DNA of 64,000 nt, taken from contig NZ_BJNG01000012.1 of assembly GCF_006539565.1 (NCBI RefSeq), positions 1 through 64,000 of the forward strand, in the 5' to 3' direction. The notes under the pieces are model-generated. The model did no database searches. It was given only the letters and a program-made list of their open reading frames with translations, and was not told where the DNA came from. This stretch comes from Pseudonocardia hydrocarbonoxydans (lineage in GTDB: Bacteria; Actinomycetota; Actinomycetes; Mycobacteriales; Pseudonocardiaceae). The position numbers were made by a program, and so were the translations under genes. Shown piece after piece: positions 1 to 8,507 of this stretch; position 1 is the first letter of the stretch; each line of letters opens with the position of its first letter.

Positions 1-506
1 CCCGCCGTGTCCCCGACCGTGGCCCGGGCCGGCCGGCCGCCGGCGGCGGCCGCGGCGAGCAGGGCGGCCACGGCGTGGCCGAGGTCGAGCAGCAGCACCG
101 GCAGCGAGCGCGGTCCGTAGCGCCACACGGTGCGCCGCGCGGTGAGCGAGAGCAGCAGGCGCGTGCCCGGGCCGGCGTCGGGGGGCGGGCCGTCGAGGGC
201 GTGGGCGATCGGGTCGTGGGCGAGCAGGTTCCGCCCCGCGGCGACGTGCACGTCCACGGGGTAGCGCCCGCCCGCCGACGGCGCCCGGCGCAGCTGCACC
301 CCGTCGGCCCGGCGCCGCGGGTCGGCGGCCGCGGCCAGATCGAGCAGCCCGCCGAGGCCGCGGTCGGGGAACCGGGGGAGCGGGTGGGCGGGCCCGCGCG
401 GGGGCAGCGACGGCGGTGGGGGTGTCGCGCCGGGGGGATCGGGCACCGCCCCGCTCCACGCCGCGCACAGCGCGGCGCGCACCGGGTCGTCGGTGGCGTG
501 CGGCAT
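1..506 (-). CDS. SagB-type azoline dehydrogenase / nitroreductase-fold oxidase (partial, runs off the left edge)
   Basis: The visible 168 residues are the N-terminal part of a SagB/McbC-like FMN-dependent dehydrogenase, which in TOMM pathways oxidises azolines to azoles. The segment RRAPSAGGRYPVDVHV (plus-strand about 240-290) is the family's conserved flavin-binding S-GG-YP-V signature. The ATG abuts the stop of the YcaO gene (TAGATG), so it is the last visible member of the TOMM operon. The 3' end lies outside the window, so catalytic completeness cannot be judged. A plain nitroreductase is the alternative, but the YcaO context favours SagB. Confidence 0.8.
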   Translation of the reverse strand, partial: MPHATDDPVRAALCAAWSGAVPDPPGATPPPPSLPPRGPAHPLPRFPDRGLGGLLDLAAAADPRRRADGVQLRRAPSAGGRYPVDVHVAAGRNLLAHDPIAHALDGPPPDAGPGTRLLLSLTARRTVWRYGPRSLPVLLLDLGHAVAALLAAAAAGGRPARATVGDTA

Positions 507-1871
507 CTACAGGAAGGTGGGCGGGACGAGGGTGAGCCCGTCCGGACCGGTGGCCGGGTCGGCGTCCGTGGCCCAGCCGCGGGTGGCGGCGGCGCCGCGC
601 CAGCGGGGCAGCCCGACGTAGCGGAACGCGGCCGGGGCGTTGGGCACGAGCCCGGTCGCGCACGCGCGCACCACCCGCAGCGGGGTCTCCGCGACGTCGG
701 GGGTGGTGAGGTCGACGTGCACCACGCGGGAACCGGACCGGGCCAGTGCCGCGCGCAGCGCCGCCAGGTCGCCCACCGGCCCGTCGGGCAGCGCAGCCTG
801 CTCGGGCGGTGCGGTGAACCGGCCCAGGTGCGCCTCCTGCACGCGGGGGTCCATCCACACCTGCACCTGGGCGCCGAGGTCGCGCACGGCGGCGAAGCGC
901 GGGCCGGCGTCGTCGAGGTGGCGGCGGTCGGCCCGGTGGGGCAGGTAGAGGCCCTCGGCCAGCACCCCGGCCCGGATCGCCGCGAACACCCAGCCGTCGG
1001 CGTCCAGGAGCCCCCGGGTGAACACCCAGGTGTGCACGGCTTCGAGCACCGCCTTGGTGGCCGCCTCCGCGGGGTCGAACCGGGCGGCCCCGCCGCCGCC
1101 GACGATGCCGGTCTCGGGGTCGACCACGACCGCGGCCGTGCAGGCCACCGGCAGCTCGGTGGGCAGCTCGACCAGGTGCACGGACAGCCGCGTGCCGGCC
1201 AGGGCCGCGGTGAGCCCGGGTACGGCGTCGACGGGGATCCCGCGGCTCGGCCCGCCCAGGTGCCACCACAGCTCCAGCGCGTCGCGCTCCACCAGCTCCA
1301 GCAGGCCGCGGCGCAGCGCGTCGTCGGCGTCGGTGCCGGTGGCGATGCCGGCGTAGTTCAGGGCGTGCAGCCGCGGCTCGCGCCGCCGGGCGCCGGAGTG
1401 GTGGTTGAGGTGCACCCAGGACGCGGGCACCAGGCACTCCCCGGCACCGTCCTCGCAGCCCACCACCCAGGCGATCCGCAGGTCCTCGGTGAAGGGCCGG
1501 AACGGCCAGCCGGGCTCGGCGTGCTGCCACGGGGCGAAGAACGGCAGGTCGGCGGGGCCGAGATGGGCCCGGCCCTCGGCCCGCAGCTCCGCCGCCGTCG
1601 CGTACCGCAGGCCGGGCGGGACGCGGTTGCCGCAGTAGCGCTCCACCGCCTCGCCGACGGCGGCGGCGCGCGCGCCCGCCACGTCGCCGAAGGTGGTGCC
1701 GAGGCTGACGCGGTCGGCGGGCCACGCGCCGAGCCGGCGGGCGTCGGCGACCTCCGCGGTGACGGAGGTGTAGGCGCGGGGGGCGCCGGGCACCGGGGCG
1801 CCGTCGACGAGCCGGCGCACGATCCCCAGCAGGGGGTCGACGAGCGCGGACGTGGGCAGGACGGACGTCAT
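507..1871 (-). CDS. YcaO-domain cyclodehydratase (TOMM D-protein)
   Basis: 454-residue YcaO protein. In TOMM biosynthesis YcaO enzymes use ATP to activate peptide-backbone amides and cyclise Ser/Thr/Cys to azolines. Family ATP/Mg-binding signatures are visible: GEAVERYCG near residue 75 and LLELVERDALELWW near residue 180. The C-terminus ends LVPPTFL and lacks the PxPxP tail of McbD/SagD enzymes, so this is a shortened subtype. It starts inside the stop of the upstream hydrolase (ATGA overlap) and is followed directly by the SagB-like gene, indicating one tightly coupled operon. Substrate is inferred to be the small peptide encoded at 4152-4280. Confidence 0.9.
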   Translation of the reverse strand: MTSVLPTSALVDPLLGIVRRLVDGAPVPGAPRAYTSVTAEVADARRLGAWPADRVSLGTTFGDVAGARAAAVGEAVERYCGNRVPPGLRYATAAELRAEGRAHLGPADLPFFAPWQHAEPGWPFRPFTEDLRIAWVVGCEDGAGECLVPASWVHLNHHSGARRREPRLHALNYAGIATGTDADDALRRGLLELVERDALELWWHLGGPSRGIPVDAVPGLTAALAGTRLSVHLVELPTELPVACTAAVVVDPETGIVGGGGAARFDPAEAATKAVLEAVHTWVFTRGLLDADGWVFAAIRAGVLAEGLYLPHRADRRHLDDAGPRFAAVRDLGAQVQVWMDPRVQEAHLGRFTAPPEQAALPDGPVGDLAALRAALARSGSRVVHVDLTTPDVAETPLRVVRACATGLVPNAPAAFRYVGLPRWRGAAATRGWATDADPATGPDGLTLVPPTFL

Positions 1872-3289
1872 GCGGCGGTCTCCTCGATGACGGAGGCGGG
1901 GACGGCGGAGGCGGGGACGGTGCCTGCGGCGGGGGCGGCGAGGGGCAGGTGCAGCGCGGCGGCCCGCACCGAGCGCCGGTCGGGGCGCAGCGTGCGGGCG
2001 TCCGCGTGGTCGGCGCCGGTGTGCGGGTTGCGGGCGTGGGCGGGGAAGTGGTGCCCGGCCACCTCGACGACCAGGCGCGCGTCCGGCGGCAGCACGAGCC
2101 CGACCGGCGGGGTGTCCAGCCGGACCGGTCCGCGCGGGGTGGTGCGGCGGACGGCGGTGCCGATCACGCCGCGCCGGGTGGGGGTCGCCCACCAGACACG
2201 GGCGTACCAGTCGGCGTCGGGGGCCTCGGAGGTCACGTCGAGCTCGACGCCGACGCTGCCGTGCAGCTCCCCCCGCACCGGGGCGACGGTCTCCAACAGC
2301 GCGCGGCCGGGGTGGTCGCCGCCCGGCGCCGACGGGAACGGGTCGGCCGGGTCGGCGGTGAACGCGGCGTCCGCGAGCCGCAGCTCGATGCGCCGGCGGT
2401 GGGGCCGCGGGTGGCGCCACCCGCCGTCGGCGTCGACGGCGAGCAGCTCGCGGTGCCCGCCGGCGCCGTCGTCGAGCACGGCGCGGGCCCAGCGGGCGTA
2501 GACCTCCCCGACCCGGCGCCCGGCGAGCGCGCGGCCGGGATGCGGCGCGTCGAGCCCGTGCCCCCAGGGGCCGAGCAGCAGCCGGGCCGGGCCGCCCCAG
2601 GCCCGGGCGAGTTCCCGGGTGTCGGCGGCGAACGGGTCGGCGGTGCCGCCCACGGCCAGCAGCGGCGGGCGCGCGGTCACCAGCCGCGGCCACAGCGCCG
2701 GGTCGCGGCGCGGGGCACGCCACAGGGCCGCCCATCCCGGCGGCCGGGGCCGCAGCAGGTCCGGCAGCGGCAGCGTCGTGGGGTCCACGGGCCGGGCCGG
2801 TGCGGACCGGCGCCGCCCGCCGTGCTCGGCCCACCACCCCGCGCGGCAGGCGAGCCGGGCGGCGCCGCCGGGCTCGCGCACCGTCTCCCCGGCCCCGAGC
2901 GCCGGCACGGCCACCAGCACGCCGGCGACGTCACCGGGCCGGGCCAGTGCCGTGCGGACCGCGCAGTGCGCCCCGTAGGAGGCCCCGGCGAGCAGCACGC
3001 GGCCGTCGCACCACGGCGCGGTGCGGGCGTGGTCGAGCACGTCCGCACCGTCGTCCTCCTCGTGGGTGTACGGGCGGAACCGGCCGCCCGAGCCGTACCG
3101 GCCGCGGACGTCGAGCACCAGGCAGGCGAACCCGCGTGCCGCCCACCCGTGCGCCTCGCCGGCCAGCCGGCCGCGGTCGTACGGCGTGCGGACGACGACG
3201 GCGGGCCACGGTCCGCGACCGGCCGGGCGGGTCAGGGTGGCGGCCAGGGCGCAGCCGTCCCGGGCCGGGACCGTGAGATCGGTGCTCAC
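1868..3289 (-). CDS. CocE/NonD (X-Pro dipeptidyl peptidase S15) family hydrolase
   Basis: 473-residue alpha/beta hydrolase. The N-terminal half has the S15 pattern: VVVRTPYDRGR, LVLDVRGRYGSGG, and the nucleophile elbow GASYGAH (Ser near residue 104). GPWGHGLD supplies the likely catalytic His. The C-terminal half is the jelly-roll typical of CocE/NonD. Start is GTG at 3289, overlapping the preceding stop (GTGA), and its own stop overlaps the YcaO ATG. Within a TOMM operon it is a candidate for precursor cleavage, tailoring or self-protection. That role is inference; S15 homologues otherwise cleave esters or X-Pro peptides. Confidence 0.85.
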   Translation of the reverse strand: MSTDLTVPARDGCALAATLTRPAGRGPWPAVVVRTPYDRGRLAGEAHGWAARGFACLVLDVRGRYGSGGRFRPYTHEEDDGADVLDHARTAPWCDGRVLLAGASYGAHCAVRTALARPGDVAGVLVAVPALGAGETVREPGGAARLACRAGWWAEHGGRRRSAPARPVDPTTLPLPDLLRPRPPGWAALWRAPRRDPALWPRLVTARPPLLAVGGTADPFAADTRELARAWGGPARLLLGPWGHGLDAPHPGRALAGRRVGEVYARWARAVLDDGAGGHRELLAVDADGGWRHPRPHRRRIELRLADAAFTADPADPFPSAPGGDHPGRALLETVAPVRGELHGSVGVELDVTSEAPDADWYARVWWATPTRRGVIGTAVRRTTPRGPVRLDTPPVGLVLPPDARLVVEVAGHHFPAHARNPHTGADHADARTLRPDRRSVRAAALHLPLAAPAAGTVPASAVPASVIEETAA

Positions 3290-4082
3290 GGGGCCGAGGC
3301 GGGTACGGGCAGCACCGGGTGGTCGGCGATCGCCCCGGTCTCCAGGTCGACGACGCGCAGGCGCCGGCGCGGCGGCAGCGCCTCGGGCACCAGCGAACCG
3401 GTCGCCACGGGTGGGGCGTCGCCGGCCCAGGTGCGCAGGTCACGCGCGGCGAGGGCGCCGAGCAGGGCCCGGTCGGCGGGTGCCGACGAGGCGTCCGGCG
3501 TCGCGGACCAGTACGCGCGCAGGCTGACCGCTCCCGAGCCGGCGGCGGCCAGCCGCCGGGCGCGCACGTGCGCGTGCCCGACATCGCCGGGGCGGCCGCG
3601 ACGGGTTCGAGGAGGGCGTGGCGCCCCTCGACCGAGACCCGCTGCCAGGCGACGCCGGCCGCCGCGAGGCCGTCGAGATCGGCCCACCAGCCCGGGGCGG
3701 GACCGGCGTGCAGCGCGCAGACCGCGGCCACACCGCGGGCGAGCACGTCGTCGACGCCCACCGGCCCGGCGACGGGATCGGGCCGCGCGCCCGCGGCGGA
3801 CAGCGCCGTGCACGCCGCGTCCGCGAGCGGGCCGCCGCCCAGGACGAGCACGTGCCGGCGGTGCTCCGGCCAGCGCACCGGGTCGCCGAGGTGCCCGGCA
3901 TCGGCGAACGCCGCCAGCTCGTCGGGCGCCGGGCCGGGCGCACCGTCCCACCATGCGCGCAGGCCGTCGAGCCGGGCCGCCGGCAGGGCCACGTCGAGCA
4001 GGCCGCCCCCGGCGTCCCGCAGCACCGGGCCGCGCCCGGGCACGTCGAACAGCGCGGCGCCGGGCCGCAGCCGGTCGGTCAT
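3286..4082 (-). pseudogene. TOMM leader-binding / E1-like (ThiF-like) protein, disrupted by a 1-bp frameshift
   Basis: Read in one frame from ATG 4082, the protein is sensible to about residue 165 (Rossmann-like VLVLGGGPLADAACTALSA, then RVSVEGRHALLEPVAAAP). It then becomes nonsense. The adjacent frame continues as GDVGHAHVRARRLAAAGSG and ends PVLPVPASAP at 3286. One extra base in the GGGG run at 3589-3592 would restore a roughly 265-residue protein. This layout matches TOMM leader-peptide-binding/cyclodehydratase C-proteins, but the zinc CxxC pairs are absent (GDVGH replaces the first). It is either a real lesion or a consensus error, and it matters because the pathway would need this protein. 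Its restored stop overlaps the hydrolase GTG. Confidence 0.7.
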
Positions 4083-4151
4083 GTCCTCATCCCCTCTCGG
4101 CGACCGGGACTCGGCCGCGCCCCGGCCCCGTGCGGTGCACTCATCTCCCGG

Positions 4152-4280
4152 TCACTCGCCGTCCTCGACGATCGACTCCTGGTCGACGTCGAAGGGGTTC
4201 TCGACCAGCGCGTTGCTGTGGCTGGCGGAGTTGTGCGGCAGCGCGCGCTCCATCTCGACCTGCGTGAAAACGTCCTTCAT
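4152..4280 (-). CDS. Candidate TOMM/RiPP precursor peptide (42 aa)
   Basis: A 42-codon gene begins at ATG 4280, six bases after a 12-nt Shine-Dalgarno. The peptide starts MKDVFTQVEMERALP, continues HNSASHSN (residues 16-23), and ends with an acidic tail (FDVDQESIVEDGE). It has no Cys; the cyclisable residues cluster as S18, S20 and S22 alternating with A and H21. With a YcaO and a SagB-like oxidase downstream, I infer Ser-derived oxazoles interleaved with His, a plausible metal ligand. It heads the operon and is the first gene behind a Fur/Zur-type dyad. Which segment is leader, core or follower is not established. Confidence 0.7.
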   Translation of the reverse strand: MKDVFTQVEMERALPHNSASHSNALVENPFDVDQESIVEDGE

Positions 4281-4286
4281 CCTCTA

Positions 4287-4298
4287 GATCACCTCCTT
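4287..4298 (-). promoter_or_regulatory. Exceptionally strong ribosome binding site of the precursor peptide
   Basis: The minus strand reads AAGGAGGTGATC, complementary over 12 nt to the usual 3' end of bacterial 16S rRNA. Most genes here have only 4-6 matching bases. It supports ATG 4280 as the start and suggests the small peptide is made in large excess over the enzymes behind it, as expected for a RiPP precursor. Confidence 0.8.
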
Positions 4299-4328
4299 CC
4301 GTGCTCGGCCTCTCCAGCCATCACTAAG

Positions 4329-4343
4329 TGATAACCGTTGTCA
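4329..4343. promoter_or_regulatory. Fur/Zur-type operator 1 (precursor-peptide promoter)
   Basis: TGATAACCGTTGTCA is a 7-1-7 inverted repeat with one mismatched pair. It resembles the 7-1-7 dyads bound by actinobacterial Zur (consensus recalled as TGAAAATNATTTTCA). On the minus strand it overlaps a perfect -35 hexamer TTGACA (4344-4339) pointing at the precursor gene. A convincing -10 was not found. Zur is inferred; another Fur-family protein is possible. Confidence 0.6.
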
Positions 4344-4382
4344 ATAGTGATGCTCCCGTGACCCAGCACACGGCGTCACGGG

Positions 4383-4413
4383 TTGCCTATCGACAATCAT
4401 TGTCGTCTAGGGT
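4383..4413 (+). promoter_or_regulatory. Exporter promoter with perfect Fur/Zur-type operator 2, probably leaderless
   Basis: CGACAATCATTGTCG (4391-4405) is a perfect 7-1-7 palindrome lying between a -35-like TTGCCT (4383-4388) and a -10-like TAGGGT (4408-4413). The -10 ends 7 nt before ATG 4421, and no Shine-Dalgarno is present, so the transcript is probably leaderless. A repressor here would block polymerase directly. Confidence 0.65.
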
Positions 4414-4420
4414 GCGCCTG

Positions 4421-5689
4421 ATGAGCGATTTCCGGCGGTACCTCGCCGCCCGCGTCGTGGCCGTCGCCGGCACCCTCGTCTCGCTCGTGGCGATGCCGGT
4501 GCTCGTGTACCAGCTCACCGGCTCGCCGGCGTGGACCGCGGCCGTGGCGGCCGCCGAGGCGCTGCCCTACCTGCTGTTCGGACTGCTCGCCGGCGCGCTG
4601 GCCGACCGCTGGGACCGGCGCACGATGATGATCACCGCCGACGTCGTCGCCGCGGTCGCGCTGGGCAGCGTCCCGCTCGCCTGGTGGCTGGGCGTGCTGG
4701 GGGCGCCGCAGGTGCTCGTCGTGGCCGTGGTCGTGCAGACGGCGTTCGTGTTCTTCGACGCCGCGAACTTCGGCGCGCTGCCCACGCTGGTCGGGCCGGA
4801 CCGCATCACGCAGGCGTACTCCACGGTGTTCGGGGCGACCACGGCCGTCGAGCTCGTCGTGCCGGCCCTGGCCGGGCTGGCCGTGGCCGTGACCGCGCCG
4901 GCCCCCCTGATCGGCCTCAACGTCGTCACGGCCCTGGCCGCGGCCGTGCTGGTGCGGGGGATCGGCGGGCCCTTGTCGGTGCCCGTGCCGGAGGGGGCCC
5001 GGCGCACGGTCGTCGCGATCCCCGTGGCGATCGGCGAGGGCCTGCGCTTCCTCGCGGGCCAGCCGGTCGTGCGCACGCTGACCCTCGTCGGCACGGCCAA
5101 CGCGGTGGCGGGCGGGGCGTGGGCGGCGATGCTCGTGCCGTGGGCCGACCGCGTGCTCGGCGTGCCGCCCGACGGCGACCCGCGGATCGCGCTGTTCTTC
5201 GCGATGTACGGCGCGGGCGGGATCGTGGCCTCCCGGATCGTCCCGGCACTGGCGCGGCGGGTGGGCGGGGCGCGGCTGGCGCTCGGTGCGCTGCCGGTCG
5301 CGCTGGCCTGCGGGTCGGCCGTCGTGGCGGCCGGGCACTGGGTGTCCGGGCTGCTCGCCGCCGCCTGCTGGGGTGTCGCGCACGCGACGGTGGTGCTCAA
5401 CGCGATCACCTACCGCCAGCAGGTGTGCCCGCCGGACCGGCAGGCGCGGGTCAACACCACAGCGCGGATGCTGTCCTGGGGCCTGGGGATGCCGCTGGGG
5501 GCGGGGCTCGCCGGCGTCGTGGCCGTCACCGATCTCGGTCCGCGCGGCGGCCTGGCCGCCGGTGTGGCGGTGCTCGGCCTGGGCGTGGTCGTGGCGTGGG
5601 CGACATCGCCGCTGCGCGCGGCGGCCCGTGCCGCCCGCGCGACCGCCGGGGGGCCGGCGTCGGCGGCGCCCCGGCCCGGCCCGTCCTGA
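4421..5689 (+). CDS. MFS transporter, EntS/MefA-like exporter
   Basis: 422-residue membrane protein with about 12 hydrophobic segments and the MFS loop motif GALADRWDRRTMM near residue 60. The fold resembles EntS-like siderophore exporters and macrolide exporters. ATG 4421 is chosen because the upstream in-frame stretch crosses both operator dyads. It is divergent from the TOMM operon and carries its own Fur/Zur-type box, so I infer export of the operon's peptide product. Its stop lies 10 bp from the stop of the convergent importer ATPase. Confidence 0.85.
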   Translation: MSDFRRYLAARVVAVAGTLVSLVAMPVLVYQLTGSPAWTAAVAAAEALPYLLFGLLAGALADRWDRRTMMITADVVAAVALGSVPLAWWLGVLGAPQVLVVAVVVQTAFVFFDAANFGALPTLVGPDRITQAYSTVFGATTAVELVVPALAGLAVAVTAPAPLIGLNVVTALAAAVLVRGIGGPLSVPVPEGARRTVVAIPVAIGEGLRFLAGQPVVRTLTLVGTANAVAGGAWAAMLVPWADRVLGVPPDGDPRIALFFAMYGAGGIVASRIVPALARRVGGARLALGALPVALACGSAVVAAGHWVSGLLAAACWGVAHATVVLNAITYRQQVCPPDRQARVNTTARMLSWGLGMPLGAGLAGVVAVTDLGPRGGLAAGVAVLGLGVVVAWATSPLRAAARAARATAGGPASAAPRPGPS

Positions 5690-5698
5690 TCAGGGGCG

Positions 5699-6493
5699 TC
5701 ACGGGGGCGCGGCCGGCTCGTCGTAGGAGACACCGAGCCGGCCGCCCGACCGGTCGGCGTGCACCCTCCCGACGACGCCGAACACCTCGCGCAGCAGCCG
5801 CTCGTCGATCACCTCGGCCGGCGGGCCGTCGGCGTGCACCCGCCCCTCGCGCAGCGCCACGACCCGGTCGGCGCAGCGGGCGGCGTGCGCCAGGTCGTGC
5901 AGCACCGACACCACGGTGAGCGACCGCTCCGCCGCCAGCCGGCGCACCAGATCGAGCACCTCCAGCTGGTGGCGCACGTCGAGGAAGGTGGTCGGCTCGT
6001 CGAGCAGCAGCACCGGCGCGTCCTGGGCCAGTGCCAGTGCCAGGCGCACCCGCTGGCGCTCGCCGCCCGACAGTCGGTCGACCGGCGCGTCGCCGAACCG
6101 GCGCACCCCGCAGTCGTCGAGGGCGGTCTCGACGGCGTCGTCGACGCCGCCACCCAGCATGCCCAGCGGGCCGCGCACGGCGTAGCGGCCTTGCGCGACG
6201 AGCCGGCGCACGGTGAGCGCGCCCACCGCCGGCAGCGCCTGCGGGAGCACGGCGAGCCCGCGCGCCACCTGCCGGCGCGGGAGGTCGAGGACGGGCCTGC
6301 CGTCGAGCAGGGCCCGCCCGGCGTCGGGGCGGTGCAACCCGGCCAGCACGCGCAGCAGCGTGGTCTTGCCGCATCCGTTGCGCCCCACCAGCGCCAGCCA
6401 CTCGCCGGGTGCGACGGCGAGGTCCACCCGGTCGAGCACCGTGCGCGTCCCGAACCGCACCCGCACCCCGTCCGCCCGCAGTGGCGTCGTCAT
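5699..6493 (-). CDS. Siderophore/metallophore ABC importer ATP-binding protein (FecE/FepC type)
   Basis: 264-residue ATPase. Walker A is GRNGCGKTT (about residue 37), the signature is LSGGERQR, Walker B is VLLLDEPTTFLD, and the H-loop is VLHDL. The length and the D-loop form fit the FecCDE/BtuCDE class that imports iron siderophores, cobalamin or haem. It is the last gene of a five-gene minus-strand operon, starting in an ATGA overlap with the upstream permease. It energises the two permeases at 6490-8507. Confidence 0.92.
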   Translation of the reverse strand: MTTPLRADGVRVRFGTRTVLDRVDLAVAPGEWLALVGRNGCGKTTLLRVLAGLHRPDAGRALLDGRPVLDLPRRQVARGLAVLPQALPAVGALTVRRLVAQGRYAVRGPLGMLGGGVDDAVETALDDCGVRRFGDAPVDRLSGGERQRVRLALALAQDAPVLLLDEPTTFLDVRHQLEVLDLVRRLAAERSLTVVSVLHDLAHAARCADRVVALREGRVHADGPPAEVIDERLLREVFGVVGRVHADRSGGRLGVSYDEPAAPP

Positions 6494-7506
6494 CCGGTTC
6501 CCTCCACCGTGGCCCGCGACCTGCGTCGCACGATCCCGATCAGCACCGCCGCGCCGAACACCGCCGTCACGGCCCCGGCCGGCACGCCGATCCGCCCCGC
6601 GTCGCCCGGTACCGCCGCGGTGAGCAGCTGGGCGGCGACGTCGGCCGCCGCGACGGTGCCCGCACCCGTCAGCGCGGCCAGCGGCAGCAGCACCCGGTGG
6701 TCGGACCCGGCCACCGCGCGGGCCGCGTGCGGGGCGAGCAGGCCCACGAACGCCAGCAGCCCGGCCGCCGCCACCGACGCCGCCGTCGCGACGACGGCCA
6801 CCAGCAGCACGACGCTGCGCCACCGGCTGACCGCCAGCCCGAGCGCGCGGGCGTGGTCGTCGTCCACGGAGAGCAGCCCGAGCACCCCGGCGAGCAGCAA
6901 CCCGGCCACCAGGCTCACGGCCAGCGCGGGCCACAGCGCGGCCCAGTGCTCCCAGCCGCGCCCGTTGAGGCTGCCGACCAGCCAGCGCGTCATCGAGCCG
7001 GTCAGCTGCGGGCGGGCGGTGAGCAGTACCAGTGTGGTGCCGCCGAGCACCGCCGACACCAGTACGCCGAGCACCACCAGGCGCATCGGGTCGCCGCCGG
7101 ACCGGGCGGCCAGTGCCCACAGCGCCGCGCCGCCGAGCGTGCCGCCCGCCAGGGCGACGGCCGCGGTGCCGGCCGGGGAGGCGACGTCCCCGCCGACGAC
7201 GGTGGCGACCACCGAGCCGAGCATCGCGCCGGAGCCGACCCCGGTGACCTCCGGCGCCGCCATCGGATTGCGCAGCACGCCCTGCAGCACGGCCCCGGCG
7301 ACGCCCAGGCACGCCCCGGCGGCCAGCCCGATCAGGACGCGCGGGGCGCGCAGGTCCAGCACGATCGCGGTGGTGAGCGCGTCGGCGCGGCCGGCCAGCG
7401 CGGCCAGCGCGGTGCCCGCGTCGAGCGTGGAGCCGACCAGCAGCTGCACCCCGGCCAGCCCGGCGACCGCGACGGCGGCGAGCAGCCCGACGAGCGCCGT
7501 CCTCAC
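6490..7506 (-). CDS. FecCD-family ABC permease (second)
   Basis: 338-residue polytopic protein of the FecCD/BtuC family. Family hallmarks include LRAPRVLIGLAAGACLGVAG, LRNPMAAPEVTGVGSGA and the cytoplasmic FVGLLAPHAAR coupling region. It begins at GTG 7506, overlapping the stop of the first permease (GTGA), and its own stop overlaps the ATPase ATG. The two non-identical permeases presumably form a heterodimer in the cytoplasmic membrane. Confidence 0.92.
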   Translation of the reverse strand: MRTALVGLLAAVAVAGLAGVQLLVGSTLDAGTALAALAGRADALTTAIVLDLRAPRVLIGLAAGACLGVAGAVLQGVLRNPMAAPEVTGVGSGAMLGSVVATVVGGDVASPAGTAAVALAGGTLGGAALWALAARSGGDPMRLVVLGVLVSAVLGGTTLVLLTARPQLTGSMTRWLVGSLNGRGWEHWAALWPALAVSLVAGLLLAGVLGLLSVDDDHARALGLAVSRWRSVVLLVAVVATAASVAAAGLLAFVGLLAPHAARAVAGSDHRVLLPLAALTGAGTVAAADVAAQLLTAAVPGDAGRIGVPAGAVTAVFGAAVLIGIVRRRSRATVEGTG

Positions 7507-8507
7507 GCCGTGCCCCGCCGACCGAGGAGCACGGCGCCGAGCCCGACCGCGACCACCGCCGTCAGCCCGCCCACCGGCAGCTCCACCGGGTACAGCACCG
7601 TGCGGGCCGCGAGGTCGGCGGCCACGACGACCAGCGCACCCAGCCCGGCGGTGCGCAGCGCGCGACCCGGCAGCCCGGCGCCCGGCGCCAGCCGCGCCGC
7701 CAGCTGCGGGGCGAGGAAGCCCACCCAGGCCACCGGCCCGCACACCCCGACCACCGCGGCGGTGAGCACGCAGGCCACCGCCAGCACCGCCACCCTGGCC
7801 CGCGCCGCCGGCACGCCCAGGACCGAGGCGGCCTCGGTCCCCAGCCGCAGCACGGCCAGGGCGGGCAGTGCGAGCACGGCCGCGGTACCCCCCACGACCA
7901 GCCCGGGCAGCACCGTGGCGACCGTCGTCCAGGTCGTGCCGGTGAGCGAGCCGAGCAGGTAGCGCACGAGCACGCCCTGGTCGGTCGACTCCGACAGCGC
8001 CGCGGCGGCCAGCAGCACCGCCTGCAGCGCGGCGCCGACCCCAGCGCCGACGAGGAGCACCGCGCTGGGCCCCAGCGCCCCGCGCACCGCCACCACGGTG
8101 AGCACCGCGCCGAGCGCCGCCCCGGCGAGGGCGGGGAGCAGCGGCGCGTACGGCACGGCCAGCCCGAACACCACCGTGATCGTCACCGCCGCCGCGGCCC
8201 CGCTGGACACCCCGAGCAGCTCCGGGACGGCCAGCGGGTTGCGCAGCGACTCGCTCAGCAGCAGCCCGGCCACCCCCAGCGCGGCCCCGGCGAGCACTCC
8301 GAGCACGAGGCGCGGGGCCCGCAGCTGCGTCACGACGACGTGGTCGAGCCCGTCGCCCGCCACCAGCACGGCGGGCAGCCGCTGCGGCGCCACGAGCGGC
8401 GTGCCCAGCGACAGCGCCGCCACGACCAGCGTGGCGACGGCGAGCACCCCCGTCAGCAGGACGACCGGCGGACGGGTGCGGGACGTGCCGGGCGACCCGG
8501 TCGTCAC
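7503..8507 (-). CDS. FecCD-family ABC permease (first)
   Basis: 334-residue polytopic membrane protein, paralogous to its downstream neighbour. Hallmarks are LRAPRLVLGVLAGAALGVAG, SLRNPLAVPELLGVSSGAA and WVGFLAPQLAARL. GTG 8507 is chosen because it overlaps the stop of the lipoprotein gene (GTGA), matching the coupling style of the rest of the operon. Likely partner of the 6490-7506 permease in importing the same metallophore. Confidence 0.92.
   Translation of the reverse strand: MTTGSPGTSRTRPPVVLLTGVLAVATLVVAALSLGTPLVAPQRLPAVLVAGDGLDHVVVTQLRAPRLVLGVLAGAALGVAGLLLSESLRNPLAVPELLGVSSGAAAAVTITVVFGLAVPYAPLLPALAGAALGAVLTVVAVRGALGPSAVLLVGAGVGAALQAVLLAAAALSESTDQGVLVRYLLGSLTGTTWTTVATVLPGLVVGGTAAVLALPALAVLRLGTEAASVLGVPAARARVAVLAVACVLTAAVVGVCGPVAWVGFLAPQLAARLAPGAGLPGRALRTAGLGALVVVAADLAARTVLYPVELPVGGLTAVVAVGLGAVLLGRRGTA

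Noticed and set aside
75..4267. Very long open plus-strand frames opposite the TOMM operon
   Set aside because: They are Arg/Gly/Pro-rich antisense reads of GC-rich genes with no family features; the minus-strand genes have clear domains and overlapping starts.
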